Assembly (NCBI GenBank): GCA_023356515.1
Contig: JAKQYG010000261.1
Location: 1 to 6,033, forward strand
Direction of reading: 5' to 3'
Length of the DNA stretch: 6,033 nt
From: Trichodesmium sp. MAG_R04
GTDB lineage: Bacteria > Cyanobacteriota > Cyanobacteriia > Cyanobacteriales > Microcoleaceae
The notes below the pieces were generated by a model. It saw nothing but the letters and a program-made list of their open reading frames with translations, ran no database searches and was not told the DNA's origin. How positions within the stretch are numbered: the first letter of the stretch is position 1; every line of letters begins with the position of its first letter. Shown here piece by piece: positions 1 through 5,127 of this stretch. A program made the position numbers and the translations under genes.

Positions 1-778
1 GTCCTAGTTTTTTCCAATTAATTGCTCTAGTTTGAACGGAACGAACTAAATTTTGTATTTCCTCTAAAACTAAAGGTATAAATCTTAAAGATAGGGTTAA
101 AGTTAAACTTATTTCAGTTACAGGTAAGTTGAATTTATTGAGAATTCCCATTAATTCCTCTATACCTGCTGTAATTTCTTCTGAAGCTGTGGTTAAAAGA
201 TATAGGTTAGTGCTATAAATAACTGTAAATAATAGGGTAGCGATACGAACGCCTAAATCTACTGAACGACGGGTTATGGTAATTGGATTTTGTTGGAAAA
301 TAATATAGCTATAAGAGGTTGGTTGAGGTAGTTTGGTTGTTTTTGTGTTTTCTGAAGTAGTTTTTTGAGAAGTTTCTTTTCCTAATAAACTAAAAATATT
401 TTTCCAAGTTTTTGGTTCTGGCGCTATTGATAAATTAGAGGTTTGTTGAGCAAAAGTTAGTTCATCTTTTGGTAGGCGAGGTTGATAGTTGATTGAAAGT
501 CCATCAGGAGCGATCGCTGCACTCATCAGAAATATTAAAGAACAGAACATTAGTAGCCAACCTATTTGTTTTTGCCAAACTCGTAAAGGAATTGAGGCGG
601 TAAATGTTAAAATAATTAATATTGCAACTAATATTAAACGCCAGATGGAACTACCTAAAACAGGGCTGAGAAGAAAGCTCATTAGCCAGATTAATTTAAC
701 TCTAGGGTCAAGTTTATGTAGCCATGTTATAGGTTTTTCTAGATATAATCCTAAAGGTAGCGATCGTAATAAATCCAT
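1..778 (-). CDS. ecfT: EcfT/CbiQ-family ECF transporter transmembrane (T) component, partial (C-terminus beyond window edge)
   Basis: Reading the minus strand from the ATG at 778 gives 259 codons with no stop before the window edge. An in-frame TAA lies 12 bases upstream of the ATG, so this is the first possible start; no clear Shine-Dalgarno is visible. The protein opens MDLLRSLPLGLYLEKPITW, then LHKLDPRVKL (20-29), a pattern typical of CbiQ/EcfT proteins in cyanobacteria. Hydrophobic segments lie at about 29-41, 46-63, 72-90 and 175-198. Between them, about residues 100-165, is a hydrophilic linker rich in Thr, Lys, Pro and Gln. The end visible here, LRFIPLVLEEIQ then RSVQTRAINWKKLG, matches the cytoplasmic coupling-helix region that contacts the ATPase subunits. 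Family role: membrane scaffold of energy-coupling-factor ABC importers for vitamins or Ni/Co; the substrate cannot be told, and no ATPase or S component is nearby. The family assignment is firm, the transport role inferred. Confidence 0.85.
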   Translation of the reverse strand, partial: MDLLRSLPLGLYLEKPITWLHKLDPRVKLIWLMSFLLSPVLGSSIWRLILVAILIILTFTASIPLRVWQKQIGWLLMFCSLIFLMSAAIAPDGLSINYQPRLPKDELTFAQQTSNLSIAPEPKTWKNIFSLLGKETSQKTTSENTKTTKLPQPTSYSYIIFQQNPITITRRSVDLGVRIATLLFTVIYSTNLYLLTTASEEITAGIEELMGILNKFNLPVTEISLTLTLSLRFIPLVLEEIQNLVRSVQTRAINWKKLG

Positions 779-917
779 CTTAATTAATTAAGGGTTAAAA
801 GTTAAAATACAAAACTGAATTTGCAAGGGGAAGTTTTCATACTATCTGGTATTTCTCTACTATAATTTACCTTTTTTATTCAATTTGTTCAATATTTATT
901 TTTTCTTTCTTCCAACC

Positions 918-1739
918 TCAAAACACAATTTCTGGATGAACTAACTCAAAACCTTCATTTCTCAATTTTTGATTTGATACCCTAACATTAAAAGGGCGTT
1001 TTGAAGGAGTCGAGGCATCCCAATAAATCTTTCCTAAACCATGATATTTGTGTAAACCATCAAGTAGTTCTCGACTAATCATCGGTACATTACTTACCAA
1101 ATTATAAATACCTTGCAAATGTTTTTTCTTAGCAAATTCCAACCCTGCTACAATATCATCTAAATGAATCCAGTTAGTGACATCATCTCCTTTACCGGGG
1201 CGAGTTTTGCCTTCCCACCTACTAAAAATTTTCACTAATTCCCGACCTGGGCCGTAAATTCCTGCTAAACGCAGGATACACACTCGTCGTTGGGGAATGG
1301 ATGCGGATAATAACACCTGCTCAGTTTCATAGAGAATATTGCCATTTTCATTAGTGGGAGTAATGGGGGAATTTTCATCTACCCACTCACCATTTTTGTT
1401 ACTATAAACTGAGTAACTACCTGTATAAATTATTTGTTTTACAGTAGGAGTTTTTTTTAAGGCAGTTAATAAAGTTCTGGCAGTTTCTAGGTAAGCTTGC
1501 TTGTATCCGATATGATAGCGATCGCCTACGCTCAACAATACTACTTCTTGATTTTGCAATATATCCTCCATATTGCTAGAGTCATTGCCTTTCATTACTA
1601 CTACCTGGGATGTTATATCTTGTAATTCTGAAACTCTTTCAGGACTAGTAGTAGTTACAGTTAATTGATGACCTTTCTGACTCCAGAATTTGGCAACTGC
1701 AGTACCTACATAACCGCAACCAATAATTACAATTTTCAT
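918..1739 (-). CDS. Atypical SDR, NAD(P)-dependent epimerase/dehydratase-like (YeeZ-like) protein
   Basis: Complete 273-residue protein read from the ATG at 1739 to a TGA at 918. It begins with a Rossmann beta strand and the dinucleotide-binding motif GCGYVG (7-12), followed by a helix with KFWSQKGH. Other SDR features are IIYTGSYSVY (103-112), LRLAGIYGPGR (156-166) and NWIHLDDIV (189-197), the usual order for extended or atypical SDRs. The classical catalytic YxxxK is not intact: the Tyr at 137 is followed by Gln at 141 where Lys is expected. The closest family I recognise is the YeeZ-like group, which also lacks this pair, so cofactor binding is likely but catalysis is uncertain. A weak GGAAA lies about eight bases before the start. 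The ecfT gene lies 139 bp downstream on the same strand; co-transcription is possible but nothing shows it. The substrate is unknown. Confidence 0.88.
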   Translation of the reverse strand: MKIVIIGCGYVGTAVAKFWSQKGHQLTVTTTSPERVSELQDITSQVVVMKGNDSSNMEDILQNQEVVLLSVGDRYHIGYKQAYLETARTLLTALKKTPTVKQIIYTGSYSVYSNKNGEWVDENSPITPTNENGNILYETEQVLLSASIPQRRVCILRLAGIYGPGRELVKIFSRWEGKTRPGKGDDVTNWIHLDDIVAGLEFAKKKHLQGIYNLVSNVPMISRELLDGLHKYHGLGKIYWDASTPSKRPFNVRVSNQKLRNEGFELVHPEIVF

Positions 1740-1752
1740 TCTGTTTTTCCAA

Positions 1753-1784
1753 ATATTACTTAGGGCCTACTTTTTAAATGTCAA
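1753..1784 (-). promoter_or_regulatory. Weak promoter candidate for the SDR gene
   Basis: On the minus strand a perfect TTGACA (1784-1779) is followed after 20 bases by TAATAT (1758-1753). The spacing is longer than the usual 16-18, and the -10 lies so close to the ATG at 1739 that the leader would be only a few bases. The -35 match is good, but the pair as a whole is doubtful. Confidence 0.2.
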
Positions 1785-1796
1785 AGTATTGACTGA

Positions 1797-1829
1797 TTTT
1801 GCCTAAAGCCTTTTTGGGGCTTTGCAAAA
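1797..1829. repeat. Imperfect palindrome (stem-loop) upstream of the SDR gene
   Basis: The outer arms TTTTGC (1797-1802) and GCAAAA (1824-1829) and inner arms AAAGCC (1805-1810) and GGCTTT (1818-1823) are perfectly complementary, with a two-base bulge (1803-1804) and a seven-base loop. On neither strand is the stem followed by a U-tract beyond its own arm, so it is not a clear terminator. It lies about 60 bp upstream of the SDR start, just beyond the candidate -35, and could be an operator, an mRNA structure or a repeat remnant. Confidence 0.6.
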
Positions 1830-1998
1830 TTGCCTGCTTTTCAGCATTGAAACTTCACTTAATGACTTCTTTCTATTACGTCCAGTCTTGTGTTAATTGA
1901 TCCACTGCTCTATTACCTCATTAGTGAGCCAGAATGTCAAACTCCCTCTTTAGTTTAAGGAAGCATTATACTCAGAGCAATTCAAATACTAATAGAAT

Positions 1999-2088
1999 CA
2001 GTACTTACGCAACGGCACTAATTGTAGTGGCAATATCTTAAAAAAGACAAATTTATCTGCCATATATAGCGGTTCTGCGTAAGTCCTG
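1999..2088. mobile_element. MITE-like element, family 1, copy 1 (90 bp)
   Basis: The ends CAGTACTTACGCA and TGCGTAAGTCCTG are inverted repeats with one mismatch in 13. The element is flanked on both sides by AGAAT (1994-1998 and 2089-2093), a perfect 5-bp target duplication that fixes its boundaries. It is too short to encode a transposase and matches copy 2 (4197-4286) at 78 of 90 positions with no gaps. It is therefore a non-autonomous element moved by a transposase not present here; I do not assign the parent IS family. Confidence 0.85.
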
Positions 2089-2090
2089 AG

Positions 2091-2111
2091 AATTTAGAAT
2101 TTAGAATTTAG
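2091..2111. repeat. Heptanucleotide tandem repeat, AATTTAG x3
   Basis: Three exact copies of AATTTAG follow one another, overlapping the right target duplication of the adjacent MITE. Short tandemly repeated heptamers are common in filamentous cyanobacteria. No function is implied. Confidence 0.8.
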
Positions 2112-2435
2112 AAGTTTTTTTTCTGAATAAGTCATTTAAATGTACAAAAGCTTATTGTCTTCAATGTGCAATAAAGCCTTGGCACAGGGTAAAATTATTT
2201 GTGGGATTATTTTAGTGAATTGGTATAACTTTTCTAATATTCTCCTTCTTTTCTAGAATTATTTACAGGAAAGCAGGTTTGACAAGCTGAGATTTAAAGT
2301 ATAGAATTCTCTGCTGGTGGGGTACAAAATTAGTTTGTTGTTCAAGGGGTAGGGAGTAAAAAAAGAAGAAAAATAACTGTACTTCAATAACTTGAGAAAA
2401 ATTATAAATAATTTAGAAAAAAAAATACATAAATT

Positions 2436-2442
2436 AGGAGGT
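2436..2442 (+). promoter_or_regulatory. Strong Shine-Dalgarno for the phosphohexomutase gene
   Basis: AGGAGGT lies seven bases before the ATG at 2450. It is a full match to the anti-Shine-Dalgarno and supports this start. The other starts in the window have no site of comparable strength, suggesting efficient translation of this gene. Confidence 0.85.
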
Positions 2443-2449
2443 TTCTGAG

Positions 2450-3889
2450 ATGGCTAAACCAATCAAATTTGGAACAGATGGCTGGCGGGGTGTTATAGCT
2501 GATGATTTTACATTTGAACGAGTTGCTCTAGTTGCTGCTATTGCAGCTAGAGTTTTGGGCGAAAATTATGCTGATTCTACTAATAATAGTAAAACAGTAA
2601 TTGTTGGCCATGATCGTCGGTTTATGGCTGAAGAATTTGCTCAAGTAGCTGCTAAAGCTGTTCAAAATGCAGGATTTGATGTTTTGTTAACAGATACTTA
2701 TGCTCCTACTCCTGCTTTTAGTTTGGCAGCATTTCAAAAACAAGCTCTTGGGGCAATTGTGATTACTGCTAGTCATAATCCAGGGAAATATTTAGGGTTA
2801 AAAGTCAAGGGTGCTTTTGGTGGATCAGTGGCTATAGAAATAACTAAAAAAATAGAAGATTTATTAATAGTTGAAACTGAAAAAAATCAGGTTAAAGGAA
2901 GTAATATAGAAAGTTTTAATCCTTGGACTAGTTATTGTGAAACTCTACAAAAAAAGGTAGATTTTGATAAAATTAAGTTAGCGATTAATGAAGGTAGGTT
3001 AAAAGTTTTTGCAGATGTAATGCACGGAGCTGCTGCTGGAGGTTTACAACAAATATTGGGGGTAGAAATTGAAGAGCTTAATGGCAATAGAGATCCTTTA
3101 TTTGATGGTGGAGCTCCTGAACCGTTACCTCGTTATTTAGGTAAGCTTTTTAAGGCAATTAAAAGTTATCGAGCAGGAAATCAAGGAAGTTTAGCAATTG
3201 GATTAGTGTTTGATGGAGATAGCGATCGCATTGCTGCTGTGGATGGTGAGGGTAATTTTCTCAGTTCTCAAATTTTAATTCCAATTCTGATCGAACATCT
3301 AATAACTAGCCATGGGTTTAGTGGGGAGGTGGTCAAGACTATTAGTGGTTCTGATTTATTCCCTAAAGTGGCAGAATTATACAAAAGGCCGATATTTGAA
3401 ACTCCAATTGGTTATAAGTATATTGCTGATAGAATGTTGTCAACTCAGGTACTTGTGGGTGGCGAAGAGTCTGGGGGTATCGGTTATGGTACTCATATTC
3501 CAGAAAGGGATGCTTTGTTATCGGCACTTTATTTGTTGGAAGCAGTGGTAGTTTCGGATCAAGATTTGAGCGTTATTTATAGCAAACTGCAAGAAAAAAC
3601 TGGTTTTAACTCTATTTATGATCGGATAGATTTACCTTTGATTAATATGGAAGTGCGATCGCGCCTGTTGGAGGAATTAAAAAATAATCCTGTAACGGAA
3701 ATTGCCGGACAAAAAGTGGTTGATAGTTTGGCTATAGATGGGTATAAGTTTCGCTTAGCTGATGGTCGTTGGTTATTGATTCGATTTAGTGGTACTGAAC
3801 CTGTTTTGCGACTGTATTGTGAAGCTAGGGATACGCAGAAAGTTCAGCAAACTTTAGAATGGGCAAAAAATTGGGCTAATAGTATTTAG
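2450..3889 (+). CDS. Alpha-D-phosphohexomutase (phosphoglucomutase/phosphomannomutase family)
   Basis: Complete 479-residue protein starting at an ATG with a consensus Shine-Dalgarno and ending at TAG 3889. All four superfamily signatures are present in order: FGTDGWRG (7-14); the active-site phosphoserine loop TASHNP (106-111, Ser108); the Mg-binding loop DGDSDR (255-260); the sugar-specificity loop GEESGG (338-343); and the phosphate-binding RFSGTEP (445-451) of the C-terminal domain. Length and motif completeness indicate an active cytosolic enzyme that moves phosphate between C1 and C6 of a hexose phosphate, linking glycolytic intermediates to glycogen, nucleotide-sugar and cell-wall synthesis. 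GlmM-type phosphoglucosamine mutases are shorter and differ in this specificity loop. Some cyanobacterial members of this second PGM group are reported to make glucose-1,6-bisphosphate from fructose-1,6-bisphosphate; the sequence alone cannot decide between these activities. It appears monocistronic, with a MITE-like element starting 21 bp after the stop. Confidence 0.95.
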   Translation: MAKPIKFGTDGWRGVIADDFTFERVALVAAIAARVLGENYADSTNNSKTVIVGHDRRFMAEEFAQVAAKAVQNAGFDVLLTDTYAPTPAFSLAAFQKQALGAIVITASHNPGKYLGLKVKGAFGGSVAIEITKKIEDLLIVETEKNQVKGSNIESFNPWTSYCETLQKKVDFDKIKLAINEGRLKVFADVMHGAAAGGLQQILGVEIEELNGNRDPLFDGGAPEPLPRYLGKLFKAIKSYRAGNQGSLAIGLVFDGDSDRIAAVDGEGNFLSSQILIPILIEHLITSHGFSGEVVKTISGSDLFPKVAELYKRPIFETPIGYKYIADRMLSTQVLVGGEESGGIGYGTHIPERDALLSALYLLEAVVVSDQDLSVIYSKLQEKTGFNSIYDRIDLPLINMEVRSRLLEELKNNPVTEIAGQKVVDSLAIDGYKFRLADGRWLLIRFSGTEPVLRLYCEARDTQKVQQTLEWAKNWANSI

Positions 3890-3910
3890 CAGTTTGATAG
3901 GTTATATCAT

Positions 3911-4003
3911 CAGGACTTACGCAAATCTACACTTGAAAACGCCATATGTAGGGGAAAATGGCATTCGCCCTCACCCTCGTGTAGTACCTGTGCATAAGTC
4001 CTG
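3911..4003. mobile_element. MITE-like element sharing family 1 termini (93 bp, different interior)
   Basis: The ends CAGGACTTACGCA and TGCATAAGTCCTG are inverted repeats with one mismatch in 13, the same termini as the 90-bp elements. The flanks are ATCAT (3906-3910) and ATCAA (4004-4008), a 5-bp duplication with one mismatch. The interior is unrelated to the 90-bp copies and is itself palindromic: CTACAC (3927-3932) pairs with GTGTAG (3979-3984), and GCCAT (3941-3945) with ATGGC (3958-3962). It begins 21 bp after the phosphohexomutase stop, so a transcript running through would fold there. Confidence 0.78.
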
Positions 4004-4070
4004 ATCAATTTAAAAAAGTGCTGTAATATCAGGTTGCATTAATTAACCACAATACAAAAAGATGGTTATA

Positions 4071-4105
4071 GATAATTTAGTCATCTTTAGATGACTTAAG
4101 CTATC
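4071..4105. repeat. Stem-loop
   Basis: AGTCATCT (4079-4086) and AGATGACT (4089-4096) form an 8-bp perfect stem. It is extended, after small internal mismatches, by TT/AA pairing and then GATA (4071-4074) with TATC (4102-4105). It is followed one base later by a second hairpin. No U-tract follows, so it is not a classical terminator. Confidence 0.7.
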
Positions 4106-4106
4106 A

Positions 4107-4128
4107 GCCAAGGATTTCAATCCTTGGC
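4107..4128. repeat. Stem-loop with GCCAAG/CTTGGC base (copy 1)
   Basis: A perfect 9-bp stem: GCCAAGGAT (4107-4115), loop TTCA, ATCCTTGGC (4120-4128). It shares its GCCAAG/CTTGGC base with the stem-loop at 4549-4570 while the upper stem differs. Hairpins of this kind occur near ends of IS200/IS605-type elements and as dispersed repeats; no transposase of that type is seen here. Confidence 0.75.
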
Positions 4129-4149
4129 GAGCTTGGCGAGCTTGGCGAG
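4123..4149. repeat. 9-bp tandem repeat, CTTGGCGAG x3
   Basis: Three exact copies of CTTGGCGAG. The first copy starts inside the right arm of the preceding hairpin, so the repeat probably arose by slippage next to that structure. Confidence 0.85.
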
Positions 4150-4171
4150 CCATCAGGTATAAAGTTGTGTA

Positions 4172-4432
4172 ATATCATGTCCGGTTGAATAGGTATCAGA
4201 ACTTACGCAACGGCAGTAATTGTAGTGGCAATATCTTAAAAAGGAGTAATTTATGTGCTACATATAGCGTTGCTACGTAAGCCCTGGGTATAAATAAATT
4301 AGGGAAAAGTAGGGACTAACGGCCGTTTTGCTTGCGCATACTTCGTTAACCCTCCGCGAGATGAAACGCCCCTACAGGAGTCAGGAGGGAAGAGGAGGAA
4401 GTTTTTTCTCGCTAATTATCCGGACATGATAT
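4172..4432. mobile_element. Putative older palindromic element bounded by 13-bp inverted repeats, interrupted by a MITE
   Basis: ATATCATGTCCGG (4172-4184) and CCGGACATGATAT (4420-4432) are perfect inverted repeats 261 bp apart end to end. A MITE with its own target duplication lies between them; removing 95 bp leaves about 166 bp. Internal features are GTAGGG (4309-4314) facing CCCTAC (4370-4375), the palindrome AACGGCCGTT (4318-4327), and a 19-base pure-purine run (4383-4401). The dinucleotide TA sits just inside both ends (4173-4174 and 4430-4431), which would fit TA-targeting elements. That these are true termini is inference; no second copy is in the window. Confidence 0.5.
4197..4286. 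mobile_element. MITE-like element, family 1, copy 2 (90 bp)
   Basis: Same length and orientation as copy 1 (1999-2088), with 78 of 90 bases identical. The ends are CAGAACTTACGCA and TACGTAAGCCCTG. It is flanked by a perfect 5-bp duplication, GGTAT (4192-4196 and 4287-4291). The right terminus has drifted more than in copy 1, so it may no longer be mobile. Confidence 0.85.
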
Positions 4433-4536
4433 ATAGCAGTCGAAGTATAGCACTACGGGTAAGTAAGAAGTCAGAAGTAATCCCTGACTGAATTTCAGCA
4501 TTTAGTAATGTCCTAACCTTTGCTTCGAGTGCTATA
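4432..4536 (+). mobile_element. MITE-like element, family 2, copy A (105 bp)
   Basis: The ends TATAGCAGTCGAAG and CTTCGAGTGCTATA are inverted repeats with one mismatch in 14. The left end carries a second TATAGCAC unit just inside. It is identical to the reverse complement of copy B (4838-4942) at 102 of 105 positions. The TATA at each end fits a TA target duplication as made by IS630/Tc1-like transposases, but no longer duplication proves the ends. Confidence 0.8.
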
Positions 4537-4548
4537 ACCTTGTCATCC

Positions 4549-4570
4549 GCCAAGAAATAAATTTCTTGGC
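4549..4570. repeat. Stem-loop with GCCAAG/CTTGGC base (copy 2)
   Basis: A perfect 10-bp stem: GCCAAGAAAT (4549-4558), two-base AA loop, ATTTCTTGGC (4561-4570). The lower six pairs equal those of the hairpin at 4107-4128; the upper pairs differ on both arms, so pairing is conserved while sequence is not. Confidence 0.75.
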
Positions 4571-4837
4571 TCACAGGAAAAGTCATCTTAAAGATATAGC
4601 AATGAGCGCTGGCATCTTTACATATTACAAAGATTATCTTAATGTAGTATTTCCTAATGTATGACCTGCATTTTTCATACATAAATTAGGCGATCGCCAA
4701 ACATTAAAGTTTTAAGGATGCGTGTAATGGTTTTAAAATTTACAGTTGATAACGGCTTTGTTGCATGAATGTTGCGATCGCATCCGTTCTGCTATCCCTG
4801 ACACTACTCCCCCGCCTTCTCATCTTGGAACTTGATT

Positions 4838-4942
4838 TATAGCAGTCGAAGCAAAGGTTAGGACATTACTAAATGCTGAAATTCACTCAGGGATTACTTC
4901 TGACTTCTTACTTACCTGTAGTGCTATACTTCGACTGCTATA
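4838..4942 (-). mobile_element. MITE-like element, family 2, copy B (105 bp, inverted)
   Basis: Opposite orientation to copy A, same length and three differences. Its ends TATAGCAGTCGAAG and CTTCGACTGCTATA are a perfect 14-bp inverted repeat, so this is the better-preserved copy. Together with copy A it frames a 301-bp core (4537-4837) that holds a stem-loop and two HIP1 sites but no gene. Confidence 0.82.
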
Positions 4943-5056
4943 ACAGACAAGTAAAAAATCACATTCTTGTGTGATAGGGTTCCCAAAGCGTCTCCTCTGA
5001 AGAATCATATCAAAGAGCAACTACACTAATTATTCCTATAGCATATCTTTTACCAC

Positions 5057-5127
5057 TAGACATCTCCAGAAAAGGTTCTCATATCCTTAAGCAACCGTCC
5101 TAAATTTGGTATTTTTGGAGAAGTCTA
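5057..5127. repeat. Inverted repeat at the presumed left end of the IS630 element
   Basis: TAGACATCTCCAGAAA reading rightward from 5057 matches, at 14 of 16 positions, the minus-strand sequence beginning TAGACTTCTCCA at 5127, directly after the transposase stop codon. The outer arm starts with TA, as expected for an IS630 end. The matching right-hand terminal repeat would lie beyond 6033, so this assignment is unproven. Confidence 0.5.

Larger units (their letters stand above)
1740..2449. other. 710-bp divergent intergenic spacer
   Basis: This separates the minus-strand SDR gene from the plus-strand phosphohexomutase, so it must hold both promoters. No open frame with coding character or RNA gene was seen. 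It contains a palindrome (1797-1829), a MITE-like element (1999-2088) and a heptamer repeat (2091-2111). The stretches 1830-1993 and 2112-2430 are AT-rich and I see nothing recognisable in them beyond a weak TATAAA at 2403-2408, which has no convincing -35 partner. Confidence 0.7.
3890..5127. other. 1.24-kb gene-free repeat cluster
   Basis: No credible gene lies between the phosphohexomutase and the IS630 transposase. An 88-codon minus-strand frame at 4416-4682 takes about 40% of its length from a 105-bp repeat and is not convincing. The region holds two MITE-like elements with CAGGACTTACGCA-type ends, a 13-bp inverted repeat framing one of them, two inverted copies of a 105-bp element, several strong stem-loops, a 9-bp tandem repeat, and the presumed left end of the IS. 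Two HIP1 sites (4690, 4774) lie in the core between the 105-bp copies. Confidence 0.8.

Noticed and set aside
489..791. 100-codon plus-strand open frame
   Set aside because: It lies antisense to the well-supported EcfT coding region and has no family resemblance.
861..866. TATAAT on the plus strand between the two minus-strand genes
   Set aside because: No plus-strand gene follows it and there is no -35 at a suitable distance; the region is simply AT-rich.
3312..3551. 79-codon plus-strand frame inside the phosphohexomutase
   Set aside because: Shadow frame of a gene with every family motif in place.
4123..4149. Possible CRISPR-like or iteron array
   Set aside because: Three 9-bp units without spacers, and no replication or cas gene nearby.
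4416..4682. 88-codon minus-strand open frame
   Set aside because: About 40% of it is the 105-bp repeat copy A; it also crosses a perfect hairpin, has no ribosome binding site and resembles no family I know.
4958..4975. Six-base-pair hairpin ATCACA/TGTGAT
   Set aside because: Short stem with no U-tract, not repeated elsewhere in the window; could easily be chance.
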